Positions 1 through 8,261 of a stretch of 17,366 nucleotides of DNA are shown piece after piece. The stretch is from Acidobacteriaceae bacterium (GTDB lineage: Bacteria > Acidobacteriota > Terriglobia > Terriglobales > Acidobacteriaceae). Numbering within the stretch: position 1 is the stretch's first letter; every line of letters begins with the position of its first letter. Made by a program: the position numbers and the translations under genes. The stretch lies in assembly GCA_027364815.1 (NCBI GenBank), contig DAHXOQ010000027.1:1-17366 (forward strand), in the 5' to 3' direction. Below the pieces are notes generated by a model. The model saw only the letters and a program-made list of their open reading frames with translations, made no database searches and had not been told where the DNA came from.

Positions 1-693
1 ACAGCCGAGCTCATTCTCCCCCATCGCGGAACCTTGAAAGTCTGCGCGTCAACAACGGTGAAGCTCTCGGCCGATTCTTCCGTGCCCGCCGGGGAAGTTC
101 CCGGCCTCATGATCGCTATGGATCGCGGCGCAATCGAGACCAGCTTTGGAACGGGGCGCAACTCGGACGTGGTCCTCACACCTGACTTCCGCATTCTTAT
201 CGGTGGTCCCGGAGCGGCGGAGGTCAAGATTCGGCTGGGCGAGCATGGAGACACATGCGTAGATAACCCAAATCCGAATGGGCCGTATGTCGTGATTACC
301 AGTGTCTTTGAAGGCGGCGCCTATCGCGTGCAGCCGGGGCAGCGCGTCATGTTTGAGCATGGCAGCCTGCGCGAGGTGGTCGACGACGAGAAAGAACCCT
401 GCGGCTGCCCGCCGCCAGTCAAGCTGGGAACAAATGATTTCCCAATGGCGCAAAGCGCGGGACTTTCGCCGCTTACGCCGCCAACTACCAGCGTTGGCAC
501 GGGCGATTTAGGCCAGACAACCACGGCGCCATCCTCGACGACTCTCGTCCACAATGCACCCAACCCAACCGACGCCAAGCCCACCGACGCGACCCCCGCG
601 CCTGTGCCACCCGCGCAAAAGAAACCTGAGAAAAAGCCGGGATTCTTTTCGAGGGTGGGGCACTTCTTCAAACAGATTTTTGGCGCAGAATAG
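1..693 (+). CDS. Secreted-type FecR-like protein of unknown function (5' end missing)
   Basis: The reading frame is open from base 1 to the TAG at 691-693, so the gene almost certainly begins upstream of the window. A TTG at 34 could be read as a start, but it has no Shine-Dalgarno site and the codons before it continue the same protein style. The first ~125 residues are beta-rich: an RGTLKVCAS stretch, then GRNSDVVLTPDFRILIGG, a GDTCVDNPN segment, YRVQPGQRVMFEHGSLREVV and a CGCPPP cysteine motif. This resembles the FecR-type or decorated beta-barrel surface domains common in Acidobacteriota, but that is an inference. A proline/threonine/alanine-rich linker (about residues 140-205 of the visible part) follows, and the protein ends in a basic and aromatic tail (KKPGFFSRVGHFFKQIF) that could lie along a membrane. 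Function unknown. Confidence 0.75.
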   Translation, partial: TAELILPHRGTLKVCASTTVKLSADSSVPAGEVPGLMIAMDRGAIETSFGTGRNSDVVLTPDFRILIGGPGAAEVKIRLGEHGDTCVDNPNPNGPYVVITSVFEGGAYRVQPGQRVMFEHGSLREVVDDEKEPCGCPPPVKLGTNDFPMAQSAGLSPLTPPTTSVGTGDLGQTTTAPSSTTLVHNAPNPTDAKPTDATPAPVPPAQKKPEKKPGFFSRVGHFFKQIFGAE

Positions 694-862
694 TTTTTCT
701 CGCGAAAAACCGCTATTTAGATATTGAGGAATTTTAGAGAGAATTCGATGTAAATATGACGGTTATTCATGTGAAAAATGGAAGGTATTTACCACTCAGT
801 TAGCCATCTTGAAAAAATAGTTGTCAGTTCTCAGTAGTCAAGCGCGTGAGACTATTCCCTGA

Positions 863-2416
863 TTACAATTCCCTTGCCCTTTCAATCGCCCTGATCACAG
901 CCTGTGCCTTATTCAACCTCTCCGCATACTCCATATCCGCCACTGAATCCGCCACGATCCCTGCACCGGCCTGTACGCACGCCGACTCTCCCACCGCCAG
1001 CATCGAGCGAATCGCAATGCACGAATCCAGATTCCCCGAGAAATCCGCATACAAAACCGTCCCGCCATACGTCCCGCGCCTTGCAGGTTCCAGTTCTTCA
1101 ATAATCTCCATCGCCCTCACCTTCGGTGCGCCGGAGAGCGTTCCGGCAGGGAAGCAAGCCCTCAGAGCATCGACCGCCGTCAGCCCCTTCCTCAGCTTGC
1201 CCACAATCGAGCTCACGATGTGCATCACGTGCGAGTACCGCTCGACGAACATCAGACGATCCACCTTCACCGATCCATACTCGCTGACGCGCCCAACGTC
1301 GTTGCGGCCAAGGTCTACGAGCATGACGTGCTCGGCGCGCTCTTTCTCGTCACTCATCATCTCTTCGGCAATGCGCGCGTCTTCAGCTTCAGTTGTGCCG
1401 CGCGGCTTGGTGCCGGCGATGGGACGGTACTCGACGACACCTTGATGGACGCGCACAAGCAACTCCGGCGAGGAACCGGCCAGCTCCAGAATGTTCAACT
1501 TCTTGTTTTTCTTCTGTGGTTCGCCCAGCGGTCCTTCTGTGGCAAAGCGCAGAAAGAACATATAGGGCGATGGGTTCACCGTTCGCAGCGCACGATAAAC
1601 CTGGAAGGCGTCCACACCCGCTTGTACATCGAAGCGCTGCGAGAGGACGGTTTGAAATACATCGCCGGCGCGAATGTATTCCTTGGTGCGCTCAACGGCG
1701 GCGAGGAAAGCTGATTTTTTGGTGCGGTGTGTGACCTTCAATTTGCCGTGTTTCTTCTTCGCGCCTAACTTTGGCAGAGGGCGGCCGAGACGCTTTTCCA
1801 ATTTTGCAAGACGCTTGACGGCAGCGTCGTAAGCTTTATCCGCATCACCGAGGGTGACGTCAGCTGTGGCAACGAGCCAGATTTCTTTGCGAACGTGGTC
1901 GAAGGCGAGCACCTCATCAAAGAAGAGCAGGCAGGCATCGGGAACACAGAGTTCGTCTTTGGAGGTTTCGGGTAGGCGCTCAATTTGGCGGACCGCGTCG
2001 TAGGCAAAGTAACCGACTGCACCGGCTGTGAACGGAGGCAGGCCTGACAAACGCGCCGGCTTGTGTCCGCTGAGTGCATCACGGAGAACGGCGAATGGGT
2101 CGCCTTCCATTTTTGTGGTGCGCTTGCCTTCGGTGATGGAGAGATTGCGGCCACGCGCAACGATGCGCTTGTAGGGCTCGATCCCTATGAAGGTGTAACG
2201 GCCAACCTGCTCGCCGCCTTCAACCGACTCCAGCAGAAAGCACTCACGCTCCGGCCATGCCGCGCGCAGAAAGGCAGAGACGGGGGTCTCGAGGTCCGCC
2301 GTCAATCTGCGGCAGACAGGGACGAGGGTGTGCTCTTTGGCAAGCGATAGAAACTCTGGACGGGTTGGCTGAACCGGATGGCTTTTCACACTCTCAGTGT
2401 AAAGGGTGCGGCGCAA
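863..2416 (-). CDS. trpE: Anthranilate synthase component I
   Basis: TrpE converts chorismate plus ammonia (from the TrpG glutaminase partner) to anthranilate, the first committed step of tryptophan synthesis in the cytoplasm. The 517 codons match the family length. An N-terminal LLES motif (residues 61-64) belongs to the tryptophan feedback-binding site. The C-terminal chorismate-binding domain shows NPSPYMF (281-287), GSSPELL (314-320), RPIAGTKPRG (331-340), DLGRNDVGRV (368-377) and GTLSGAPK (425-432). A lysine-rich insert (about 297-308) interrupts the usual sequence before the GSSPE motif. No trpG or other trp gene is visible next to it. The start is uncertain: the given TTG lacks a clear Shine-Dalgarno site, and an in-frame GTG at 2389 is an alternative. 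Conserved similarity begins near residue 20, so either start is possible. The gene lies 72 nt downstream of the exported-protein gene on the same strand. Confidence 0.95.
   Translation of the reverse strand: MRRTLYTESVKSHPVQPTRPEFLSLAKEHTLVPVCRRLTADLETPVSAFLRAAWPERECFLLESVEGGEQVGRYTFIGIEPYKRIVARGRNLSITEGKRTTKMEGDPFAVLRDALSGHKPARLSGLPPFTAGAVGYFAYDAVRQIERLPETSKDELCVPDACLLFFDEVLAFDHVRKEIWLVATADVTLGDADKAYDAAVKRLAKLEKRLGRPLPKLGAKKKHGKLKVTHRTKKSAFLAAVERTKEYIRAGDVFQTVLSQRFDVQAGVDAFQVYRALRTVNPSPYMFFLRFATEGPLGEPQKKNKKLNILELAGSSPELLVRVHQGVVEYRPIAGTKPRGTTEAEDARIAEEMMSDEKERAEHVMLVDLGRNDVGRVSEYGSVKVDRLMFVERYSHVMHIVSSIVGKLRKGLTAVDALRACFPAGTLSGAPKVRAMEIIEELEPARRGTYGGTVLYADFSGNLDSCIAIRSMLAVGESACVQAGAGIVADSVADMEYAERLNKAQAVIRAIERAREL
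2382..2404. promoter_or_regulatory. Imperfect inverted repeat at the trpE start
   Basis: CTTTTCACACT and AGTGTAAAG form near-complementary arms around a CTC centre, with a core of 5 perfect base pairs (ACACT/AGTGT) and an outer CTTT/AAAG extension across a short bulge. The repeat lies between the two possible trpE start codons. It could be an operator, an RNA hairpin affecting initiation, or chance. Confidence 0.25.
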
Positions 2417-2488
2417 TCTGCACTTTTCACAGCAGCAAATCGATTGGATAGCGCAATGCTTTTAAACGAAATGGCACAGCCTGTCGCA

Positions 2489-3850
2489 TCAATAATCAGC
2501 ATCCTGAATCATCTGCTGGTTGGGCGCAACTTCAAATTCATTTGGATTGGAGCGAATCAACAGATCGGCGAAACGGTTAGTCACTATTCCGTCGGTATCA
2601 TTCTCTGTATCGCGCGCCACTCTGAGATTCAAAATGTAATTCTGCGTCACGTTGCTGGACCAGGCGAGATCACAGGTTTGCTGAATCATTTCACTCGGTG
2701 CATGCGCGTTGCTTTCTGCTGAATCATCTTGAGGGACCATTCTCGGCAACTTCACTCGGAGTTCTTTGGAAATTACGCTGTCGTCCTGGCGATAGGATTT
2801 GATGATAGCCATGAGCAAATCGTTCTCAGCGTCAGCATATTTCTCAGGAATATTCGAGGCGCTCATGCTCATTGACCATAATTGCGACCCCTTCAACTGA
2901 AATGCGCCAATGCGCGCGCTGCCTCTACGCACTCCCACTCCATCATTCAAATCAACGGTGAAGATTGCCTGTATCGGGCGCACGGGGCCATATTCGGGCG
3001 AATCGGCCGGCAACTGCAGCGTGCTGATCAACTGGAAAGTGGCCGGCGGCTTCTGGTTGATTTGCCGTACCTGGTTGAAGACACAGACAAAAGCAGTAAA
3101 AAGATCTGCCTTGAGTGGGCACACTATACGGGGTGTGTTGCCGGAGATTTTAATTTTGGGCGAATTTGCAATGTTAGTGAACAGGAGACCGAGAGCAAGT
3201 TGCTCGCCATGCGGTCCTTCAGCCGTTAACTGACCTCCGGCAACCCCCGTGAGATGCCAATCATCGGGCAAGTTCACATAAGCGCTGCGGTCGCCAGTTG
3301 TTACTTTATGAAGCGGCGGAATGCTGGCGTGCTCTGCTGAACTCTGCTGATCTGCGCCGCCATTGCTTGAATCGCCGCCAACTTTCTGTGAACAAGCCGC
3401 GGTGAGGGCCTGCAGCATGGATGGTTCTGAGTGCTCAAAATTATTGGCAAAGTCGTAGAGTGCCGCGCCCAGTGGTATTGGGCCTTGTCGCATGCTGATA
3501 ATCACCAGCCCGGTCACCGGCTTGCCACCCTGGTTTTTGGCGTTGACAGTGAAAAACGTCGCCAGGGTATTGCCATCGCGCGATTGAAAGAACTTGCCGA
3601 TCTGCGGCTTCTCACCAAAGTGGGAGTGGACTTGCTTCAGCATGTAGGTCATGCCGCTCGGCAGTGTCGAGTGCCCGGTCAACGTGCCATAAACAAAGTG
3701 GCCGCCTCCGGGGTTGTCCACCGTCTTTAAATCATAGGGTCGAGTGTGCGGTATCGCAGCGGCCTGCGCGGTTTGTTGGGAGTGGCAAAGTGAGGGCAAC
3801 ACCACAATCAGGGCGGCGAACAGGGCGAATAATTGCTTCCGTATCAGCAT
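2489..3850 (-). CDS. Exported protein of unknown function, tandem paralogue 1
   Basis: A 453-residue protein with a classic N-terminal signal: basic MLIRKQ, a hydrophobic stretch to about residue 18, then PSLCHSQQ. Cys22 aligns with the putative lipoprotein cysteine of the neighbouring paralogue. Here, however, the residue before it is Leu rather than Gly/Ala/Ser, so this copy may be secreted rather than lipidated. The body begins with VDNPGGGHFVYGTLTG, followed by GEKPQIGKFFQSRDG and a GLVIISM segment. A serine/glutamine-rich spacer (about 155-175) separates an N-terminal from a C-terminal half, and the end is NQQMIQDADY. I do not recognise a catalytic motif. The gene starts at ATG 3850 with AGGAAGGA 12 nt upstream. 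It lies between the paralogue's terminator and trpE. Confidence 0.8.
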   Translation of the reverse strand: MLIRKQLFALFAALIVVLPSLCHSQQTAQAAAIPHTRPYDLKTVDNPGGGHFVYGTLTGHSTLPSGMTYMLKQVHSHFGEKPQIGKFFQSRDGNTLATFFTVNAKNQGGKPVTGLVIISMRQGPIPLGAALYDFANNFEHSEPSMLQALTAACSQKVGGDSSNGGADQQSSAEHASIPPLHKVTTGDRSAYVNLPDDWHLTGVAGGQLTAEGPHGEQLALGLLFTNIANSPKIKISGNTPRIVCPLKADLFTAFVCVFNQVRQINQKPPATFQLISTLQLPADSPEYGPVRPIQAIFTVDLNDGVGVRRGSARIGAFQLKGSQLWSMSMSASNIPEKYADAENDLLMAIIKSYRQDDSVISKELRVKLPRMVPQDDSAESNAHAPSEMIQQTCDLAWSSNVTQNYILNLRVARDTENDTDGIVTNRFADLLIRSNPNEFEVAPNQQMIQDADY

Positions 3851-3898
3851 CAGAGGGGATAGTCCTTCCTGCGACGAATCAAAACATACGAGTGACTC

Positions 3899-3934
3899 AA
3901 AAAACGTAAGGGTGCAGCGCTGGCCGCACCCTTA
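3899..3934 (-). terminator. Rho-independent terminator between the two paralogues
   Basis: TAAGGGTGC (3907-3915) and GCACCCTTA (3926-3934) form a perfect 9-bp stem with a 10-nt loop. Read on the minus strand, the stem is followed by CG and then six T residues (3904-3899). It ends the transcript of the gene at 3978-5342, so the two paralogues are probably separate transcription units. Confidence 0.8.
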
Positions 3935-3977
3935 TGTGTACTTATCAAAATAGACATGCGCCGGATTGCATCAAAAA

Positions 3978-5342
3978 TCAGTAATCAGTGCCGGGAATCA
4001 TCTGCTGGTTGGGCACAGCCTCAAATCGATTCGGGTTGGATTGGATTAACAAGTCGGCAAAGCGATTGCCCACCGTTGCGTGCCCATCAGTCTCCGTATC
4101 GCGTATCACGGTCCGATCCAGAATGTAATTCTGCGTCACCTTGCTGGACCAGTCGAGATCGCTCATGTGCTGTTCGTACGATGCTGCGCTGGCCTCGCGC
4201 CGGTCATTGGCAGCATCCACATTGATCTGCGTCCGCACGCCGATCTGCCGGATTTGTTCCAGTTGCGTTCTCGTCTCTGCCGAGATCACCTGTCCGTTCT
4301 GGTGATACGTGGCGAGCATCGCGCGCAGCAGTGGAGTTTCCGCATCCACATACTTCAAAGGAATATTCGATGTGCTTACGGTCATCGCCCAGGTGGGCAG
4401 ATTCGCCACATGCATTGCGCCGATGCGCGCGCTCGCCTTTCGCGGGCCTATGCCGTCATTGAGGTCGACAGTGAAGATGGCCTGCACCGGCGGTACGGGG
4501 CCACCATCCGACGGCAACTGCTTCTGGCTGATCAACTGGAAACTGGCCGGCGGCGCGTGGTTGTTTCTGCGTACCTGGTTCATCACACTGACGTAGGCAT
4601 TGAAAAGATCAGACGTCAGCGGGCAAATCAGCTTCGCTGGAGGACCCCATGCGCTGCGTGCTGCCGATGGCGCAATGCCCTGGTAGAGCAGACCAAGTCC
4701 AACCCGCTCCCCATGCGGCCCAACCGCGACCAATGAACCACCGGAGACACTCTCCAGATGCCAATCCTCAGGCATGCTGATATAGGCACTGTTATCGCCG
4801 CCAGTCACTTCATGAATCGGCGCTATGCTTTGCGTCTGTCCCGAAGCTGATGCGCCGCCACTGCCGCCACTGCCCATCCCTGACCATGCTGAGGAGAGCG
4901 CCTGAAGCAGCGATGGTTCTGACTGCACAAAATGATCTGCAAAGTCGTAGATTGCGGCTCCCTGCGGCGTTTGCCCCTTGTGCATCGATACAATCACAAG
5001 ACCGGTCACCTGCTTGCCGCCAATACTCTTCGCACTCAGAGTGAAAAACGTTGCCAGAGAGCTGCCGTCGCGCGCTTGAAAGAGTTTGCCAATCTGCGGC
5101 TTCTCACCAAAGCGGGCGTGAACTTGCCTCAGCATACTCACCATGCCGCTTGAGAGCGAAGTTTGCCCGGTCAAAGTTCCGTAAGCAAACTGGCCGCCTC
5201 CGGGGTTGTCCACCATTTTGAAATCAGATTGTTGAGCCTGCGCGGAATTCGCGCCTTGCGAGGCTTGTTGTGAATGGCAACCTGTGGGCAAAACCACAAA
5301 TAGGGTGGAGTAGAGGGCAAATAGCAGCTTACGCTTCAGCAT
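3978..5342 (-). CDS. Probable lipoprotein of unknown function, tandem paralogue 2
   Basis: A 454-residue paralogue of the protein at 2489-3850. The two share the signal-peptide layout, VDNPGGG, YGTLTG, FGEKPQIGK, the DWHL segment, IFTVDLNDG and the C-terminal NRFADLLI/SNPN/NQQMI blocks. I chose ATG at 5342 because GGAAGGAG (5354-5361) lies 11 nt upstream and the leader CCCCTCT-ATG matches that of the paralogue. An upstream in-frame TTG at 5363 would add seven residues but overlaps the ribosome site. The N-terminus MLKRKLLFAL followed by VVLPTGC gives a lipobox-like site at Cys22 (Gly at -1, although Pro at -3 is unusual). A glycine/serine spacer divides the protein into two halves. Function unknown; the export signal and duplication suggest an envelope role. 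Confidence 0.82.
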   Translation of the reverse strand: MLKRKLLFALYSTLFVVLPTGCHSQQASQGANSAQAQQSDFKMVDNPGGGQFAYGTLTGQTSLSSGMVSMLRQVHARFGEKPQIGKLFQARDGSSLATFFTLSAKSIGGKQVTGLVIVSMHKGQTPQGAAIYDFADHFVQSEPSLLQALSSAWSGMGSGGSGGASASGQTQSIAPIHEVTGGDNSAYISMPEDWHLESVSGGSLVAVGPHGERVGLGLLYQGIAPSAARSAWGPPAKLICPLTSDLFNAYVSVMNQVRRNNHAPPASFQLISQKQLPSDGGPVPPVQAIFTVDLNDGIGPRKASARIGAMHVANLPTWAMTVSTSNIPLKYVDAETPLLRAMLATYHQNGQVISAETRTQLEQIRQIGVRTQINVDAANDRREASAASYEQHMSDLDWSSKVTQNYILDRTVIRDTETDGHATVGNRFADLLIQSNPNRFEAVPNQQMIPGTDY

Positions 5343-5621
5343 TAGAGGGGAAGCTCCTTCCAACGAATAACTTTCATAGTAGAGGCTGGAATCAAGAATT
5401 TGAATCTAAATTATTCGCGTAAATGAACTTATTGTCATTTGCCTAGCTTCAGAATCGATTCAGCAAGAAATATCCTATGCCATTGTGATTTTGACGCTCT
5501 TTTCAGTACCTTCCAGGGCATGATCAAGGCGCTTTTGATGTGGTTTCCATCGTTTTTTGCAATACTCGGATGGAATAGGTGATGCGGGTCACTCATGGGG
5601 TACCTTGGGGGCTCCGACACC

Positions 5622-5651
5622 TTGACTGTCTATTCTCCGGAAGCCTAGACT
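5622..5651 (+). promoter_or_regulatory. Candidate sigma70-like promoter upstream of the glutamate dehydrogenase gene
   Basis: TTGACT (5622-5627) and TAGACT (5646-5651) are separated by 18 nt, giving a weak match to a housekeeping promoter and a leader of about 130 nt. The whole 5343-5790 interval lies between divergent genes (the lipoprotein to the left, glutamate dehydrogenase to the right). Apart from a 9-nt direct repeat (GATGCGGGT near 5581 and 5680) I see no other structured element and no convincing ORF in it. Confidence 0.3.
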
Positions 5652-5790
5652 CAACAAGTTTGGGTAGTTGTCCCCTGACGATGCGGGTACAAATTGCCCA
5701 ACCCTCCGCCGAATCGCGTGAGAAGCCTCTCAAGTCGCTTTTTGGGGTAATCAGCCGGACGGAGCGAAAACGAATTGGAGAAGGAAAAAA

Positions 5791-7062
5791 ATGGCAGTAG
5801 CAACGATGACGCTGGATCAGGAAATTAACCCGTGGGAAGCTCAAAGCGCGCGCTTTGAATTTGCCGCGCGCAAACTCAATCTCGATGAAGGGCTGTGGAA
5901 GGTTCTCAGTTCGCCCGCTCGCGAAATCATCGTTCACTTCCCTGTGATGATGGACAACGGCAAAATCGAAATGTTCACCGGCTATCGCGTTCAGCATTCA
6001 GTCGCGCGCGGCCCGGGCAAGGGCGGCATACGCTACGCACCGGATGTTTCACTGGATGAAGTACGCGCATTGGCCAGTTGGATGACGTGGAAGTGCGCCG
6101 TAGTCAACATTCCATTCGGCGGTGCCAAAGGTGGAGTCATTTGCAACCCCAAGGCGATGAGCCAGGGCGAACTGGAACGCATGACCCGCCGCTATACCTC
6201 AGAGATTATCGAGTTCATCGGGCCGGAGAAAGATGTTCCCGCGCCGGATATGAACACGAACGAGCAGACCATGGCGTGGATCATGGATACCTACTCGATG
6301 CATATGCGCCAGACCGTCACCAGCGTCGTTACCGGCAAGCCGCTGAATATCGGCGGATCGCGTGGACGCCGTGAGGCTACGGGCCGCGGTATCAAGGTGA
6401 TATGCGATGAGAGCATCCGTTATTTGAATATGCCGCGCGAAGGATGCCGCGTAATCATCCAGGGATTTGGGAACGTCGGTTCGAACGCTGCGCGCCTGAT
6501 GAAGGAGTGCGGCTACAAAATTATCGGCATCGCCGAGTGGGATGGCGGACTTTTCAATCCGAACGGAATCGACATTCACCAGCTTGTCGAATACAAGAAT
6601 CGCAACAACACGATTCTTGGATTCAGCGGCGCCGAAGCGATGCCCAGCGAAGAACTCATCGAGAGCGAGTGCGAGATTCTGGTTCCTGCGGCAACGGAGA
6701 ACGTGATTACCAGCCGCAACGCAGATCGCATCAAGGCCCGCGTTGTTGTTGAAGGCGCCAACGGGCCGACAACTGCTGTCGCCGACGATATTCTTTCAGA
6801 GAAGCGCATCTTCGTTGTGCCGGACATTCTGGCCAACGCTGGCGGTGTGACGGCGAGCTACTTTGAGTGGGTGCAGGATCGCCAGGGCTACTTCTGGAAA
6901 GAAGCAATCATCAACGAACAGCTTGAGACGATTCTGCGTGACAGCTTCGACGATGTGGTTCGGTATGCCGAAGCTCACAACGTCAATAACCGCATTGCCG
7001 CCTACATGCTCGCGATTGATCGTGTGGCATTTACCATCAAGCAGCGCGGAATTTACGCGTAA
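5791..7062 (+). CDS. gdhA: Glutamate dehydrogenase (Glu/Leu/Phe/Val dehydrogenase family)
   Basis: A 423-residue cytoplasmic enzyme that interconverts glutamate and 2-oxoglutarate plus ammonia using NAD(P)H; family members of this length are usually hexameric. Substrate-domain residues are visible: Lys77 in GPGKGGIRY, Lys101 in MTWKCAVV, the catalytic Lys113 in PFGGAKGG and Asp153 in APDMNTNE. The spacing matches that known for clostridial GDH (89/113/125/165) with a constant offset of 12. GGSRGRREATGRG is followed by the Rossmann dinucleotide fold with IQGFGNVGS, and GANGPTT and ILANAGGVTASYFEW come later. NAD versus NADP preference cannot be settled by eye. ATG 5791 is preceded by GGAGAAGG, a strong ribosome site. 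The gene stands alone, with its own terminator. Confidence 0.96.
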   Translation: MAVATMTLDQEINPWEAQSARFEFAARKLNLDEGLWKVLSSPAREIIVHFPVMMDNGKIEMFTGYRVQHSVARGPGKGGIRYAPDVSLDEVRALASWMTWKCAVVNIPFGGAKGGVICNPKAMSQGELERMTRRYTSEIIEFIGPEKDVPAPDMNTNEQTMAWIMDTYSMHMRQTVTSVVTGKPLNIGGSRGRREATGRGIKVICDESIRYLNMPREGCRVIIQGFGNVGSNAARLMKECGYKIIGIAEWDGGLFNPNGIDIHQLVEYKNRNNTILGFSGAEAMPSEELIESECEILVPAATENVITSRNADRIKARVVVEGANGPTTAVADDILSEKRIFVVPDILANAGGVTASYFEWVQDRQGYFWKEAIINEQLETILRDSFDDVVRYAEAHNVNNRIAAYMLAIDRVAFTIKQRGIYA

Positions 7063-7082
7063 ACAAATGGTCTCTCAATCTG

Positions 7083-7120
7083 GCTGGATGAGCGGAAGCT
7101 CATCCAGCTTTTATTTTTTT
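7083..7120 (+). terminator. Rho-independent terminator of the glutamate dehydrogenase gene
   Basis: GCTGGATGAGC (7083-7093), loop GGAA, GCTCATCCAGC (7098-7108), then TTTTATTTTTTT. The 11-bp perfect stem, tetraloop and U-tract lie 20 nt after the stop codon. Confidence 0.95.
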
Positions 7121-7175
7121 ATGCGACCATTCATTCGAAATCGCCGTCTTAATTTGCAGGGAATTATTATTTTCC

Positions 7176-7181
7176 AGGGAG
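7176..7181 (+). promoter_or_regulatory. Ribosome binding site deciding a TTG start
   Basis: AGGGAG lies 7 nt before TTG 7189. The encoded MKL signal-peptide start matches those of the two downstream paralogues, which use ATG with AAGGAG at the same 7-nt distance. This supports TTG as the real start. Confidence 0.7.
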
Positions 7182-7188
7182 CATTCAG

Positions 7189-7692
7189 TTGAAACTCGTA
7201 CTTCTGCTTTTGTTCACCGTTGCTCCAGCTATGGCGCAGACTAACTCATTTTCTGCCGCATGCGGACCGCAGGACCAGCATTTACAAGTCGTCACAGACA
7301 AAAACAATCACACACCTGCTGACATGGAGCCGGGTAAAGCGAGAATCATTTTTATCAATCAACTTGTACTAGACTCCACGCTGATAGGGCATTACATAGA
7401 GCCGATTGGAATGGATGGTGCCTGGGTGGGCGCCAACCACAACAATGCGTGGTTCTCCATCGCTGTTGAGCCTGGCGAACATCATTTCTGCTCACGCATC
7501 GATATGCGTTTATTTCCAGAGGGTATTGAACTGCTGCATCTGAATGCTGAGGCTGGCAAAACATACTACATCCGCTCTCGGTTTTTCAGAGTGGACAACA
7601 CGGTATTGCACAACTTTGATCTCATTGACAGCGATCAAGGCGCGTATCTTGTCTCACTCATTCCCATGAGTGTATCGAAAATGAAGAAGTAA
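7189..7692 (+). CDS. Small exported DUF2846-like protein, tandem copy 1
   Basis: A 167-residue protein with a clear signal peptide (MKLVLLLLFTVAPAMAQ, likely cleaved after AMA), so probably periplasmic. The mature part contains EPGKARIIF, VGANHNNAWFSI, VEPGEHHFCS, NAEAGKTYYIRSR and DSDQGAYLV with PMSVS. The PGxH and AxAGKTYYxR pattern is typical of the DUF2846 (PF11008) family of small bacterial beta-domain proteins, whose function is not established. Two cysteines conserved in all three copies (AACG near the N-terminus and the HHxCS motif) could form a disulfide. The start is TTG, supported by its ribosome site and the paralogues. This is the most divergent of the three copies. Confidence 0.85.
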   Translation: MKLVLLLLFTVAPAMAQTNSFSAACGPQDQHLQVVTDKNNHTPADMEPGKARIIFINQLVLDSTLIGHYIEPIGMDGAWVGANHNNAWFSIAVEPGEHHFCSRIDMRLFPEGIELLHLNAEAGKTYYIRSRFFRVDNTVLHNFDLIDSDQGAYLVSLIPMSVSKMKK

Positions 7693-7724
7693 ATTGTTTG
7701 CTGAGCCCTTCAAGGAGTTACCCC

Positions 7725-8261
7725 ATGAAACTTGCATTAATGCTGCTGTTTTGCGCTGTGCCGGCGATGGCGCAGACCAGCCCCATTCCAGCGGCTTGCG
7801 GAAATATTGACGGGGATTTCAAGGTGAAGCTGAATAAGTCAGAACATGCCATCGCTGCCCCAGAGCCGGGCAAAGCGCGGGTCTATTTTTTTCACGATGC
7901 CGGAACAGACATCAAGTTCGCTTATCCACTTGTGAAAGTAGCCATAGATGGTCACTCCGTCGGTGCCAATCATGGGAACTCATACTTCAGCGTATCCATC
8001 GATCCGGGTGAACACCATGTTTGCTCCACTTTACAATCCTCATTTGTGGAATCGCGCTATGAGCTTGCCCACTTCAACGCAGAAGCAGGGAAAACTTACT
8101 ACTTTCGGACGCGAATTTTTGATACGGGAGACTCCATACTGATGCTCGATCTGATGCAGGTGGACAGTGACCAGGGCGAGTATCGCGTCAAGGTGACTCC
8201 GATGAGTGTTTCAACACAAAATCCAGACAAATTCAGGCCGACTAAGCGGTTTGCGAAATAA
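7725..8261 (+). CDS. Small exported DUF2846-like protein, tandem copy 2
   Basis: A 178-residue paralogue of the gene at 7189 and a closer relative of that at 8403. Signal peptide MKLALMLLFCAVPAMAQ. Core motifs are EPGKARVYFF, VGANHGNSYFSV, IDPGEHHVCS, NAEAGKTYYFRTR and VDSDQGEYRV. A C-terminal tail after PMSVS (about 13 basic/polar residues) is absent from the other copies. I chose ATG 7725 because AAGGAG (7712-7717) lies 7 nt upstream. A TTG at 7698 would put nine non-signal residues ahead of the signal peptide. The gap from copy 1 is only 32 nt, so these two are likely co-transcribed. Function unknown beyond the family resemblance; export is inferred from the signal. Confidence 0.87.
   Translation: MKLALMLLFCAVPAMAQTSPIPAACGNIDGDFKVKLNKSEHAIAAPEPGKARVYFFHDAGTDIKFAYPLVKVAIDGHSVGANHGNSYFSVSIDPGEHHVCSTLQSSFVESRYELAHFNAEAGKTYYFRTRIFDTGDSILMLDLMQVDSDQGEYRVKVTPMSVSTQNPDKFRPTKRFAK

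Noticed and set aside
693..710. GTTTTTC/GAAAAAC hairpin just after the first gene
   Set aside because: The 7-bp stem is mostly A/T with no U-tract after it; too weak to call a terminator.
1220..1714. Plus-strand ORF opposite trpE (164 codons)
   Set aside because: Antisense to intact conserved TrpE sequence; composition is non-protein-like and there is no ribosome site.
4080..4736. Plus-strand ORF of 218 codons opposite the lipoprotein gene at 3978-5342
   Set aside because: Arg/His-rich shadow frame with no initiation signal; the minus-strand frame has a signal peptide and a paralogue.
5435..5620. Minus-strand ORF of 61 codons in the intergenic region before the glutamate dehydrogenase gene
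   Set aside because: No ribosome site and no recognisable protein pattern.
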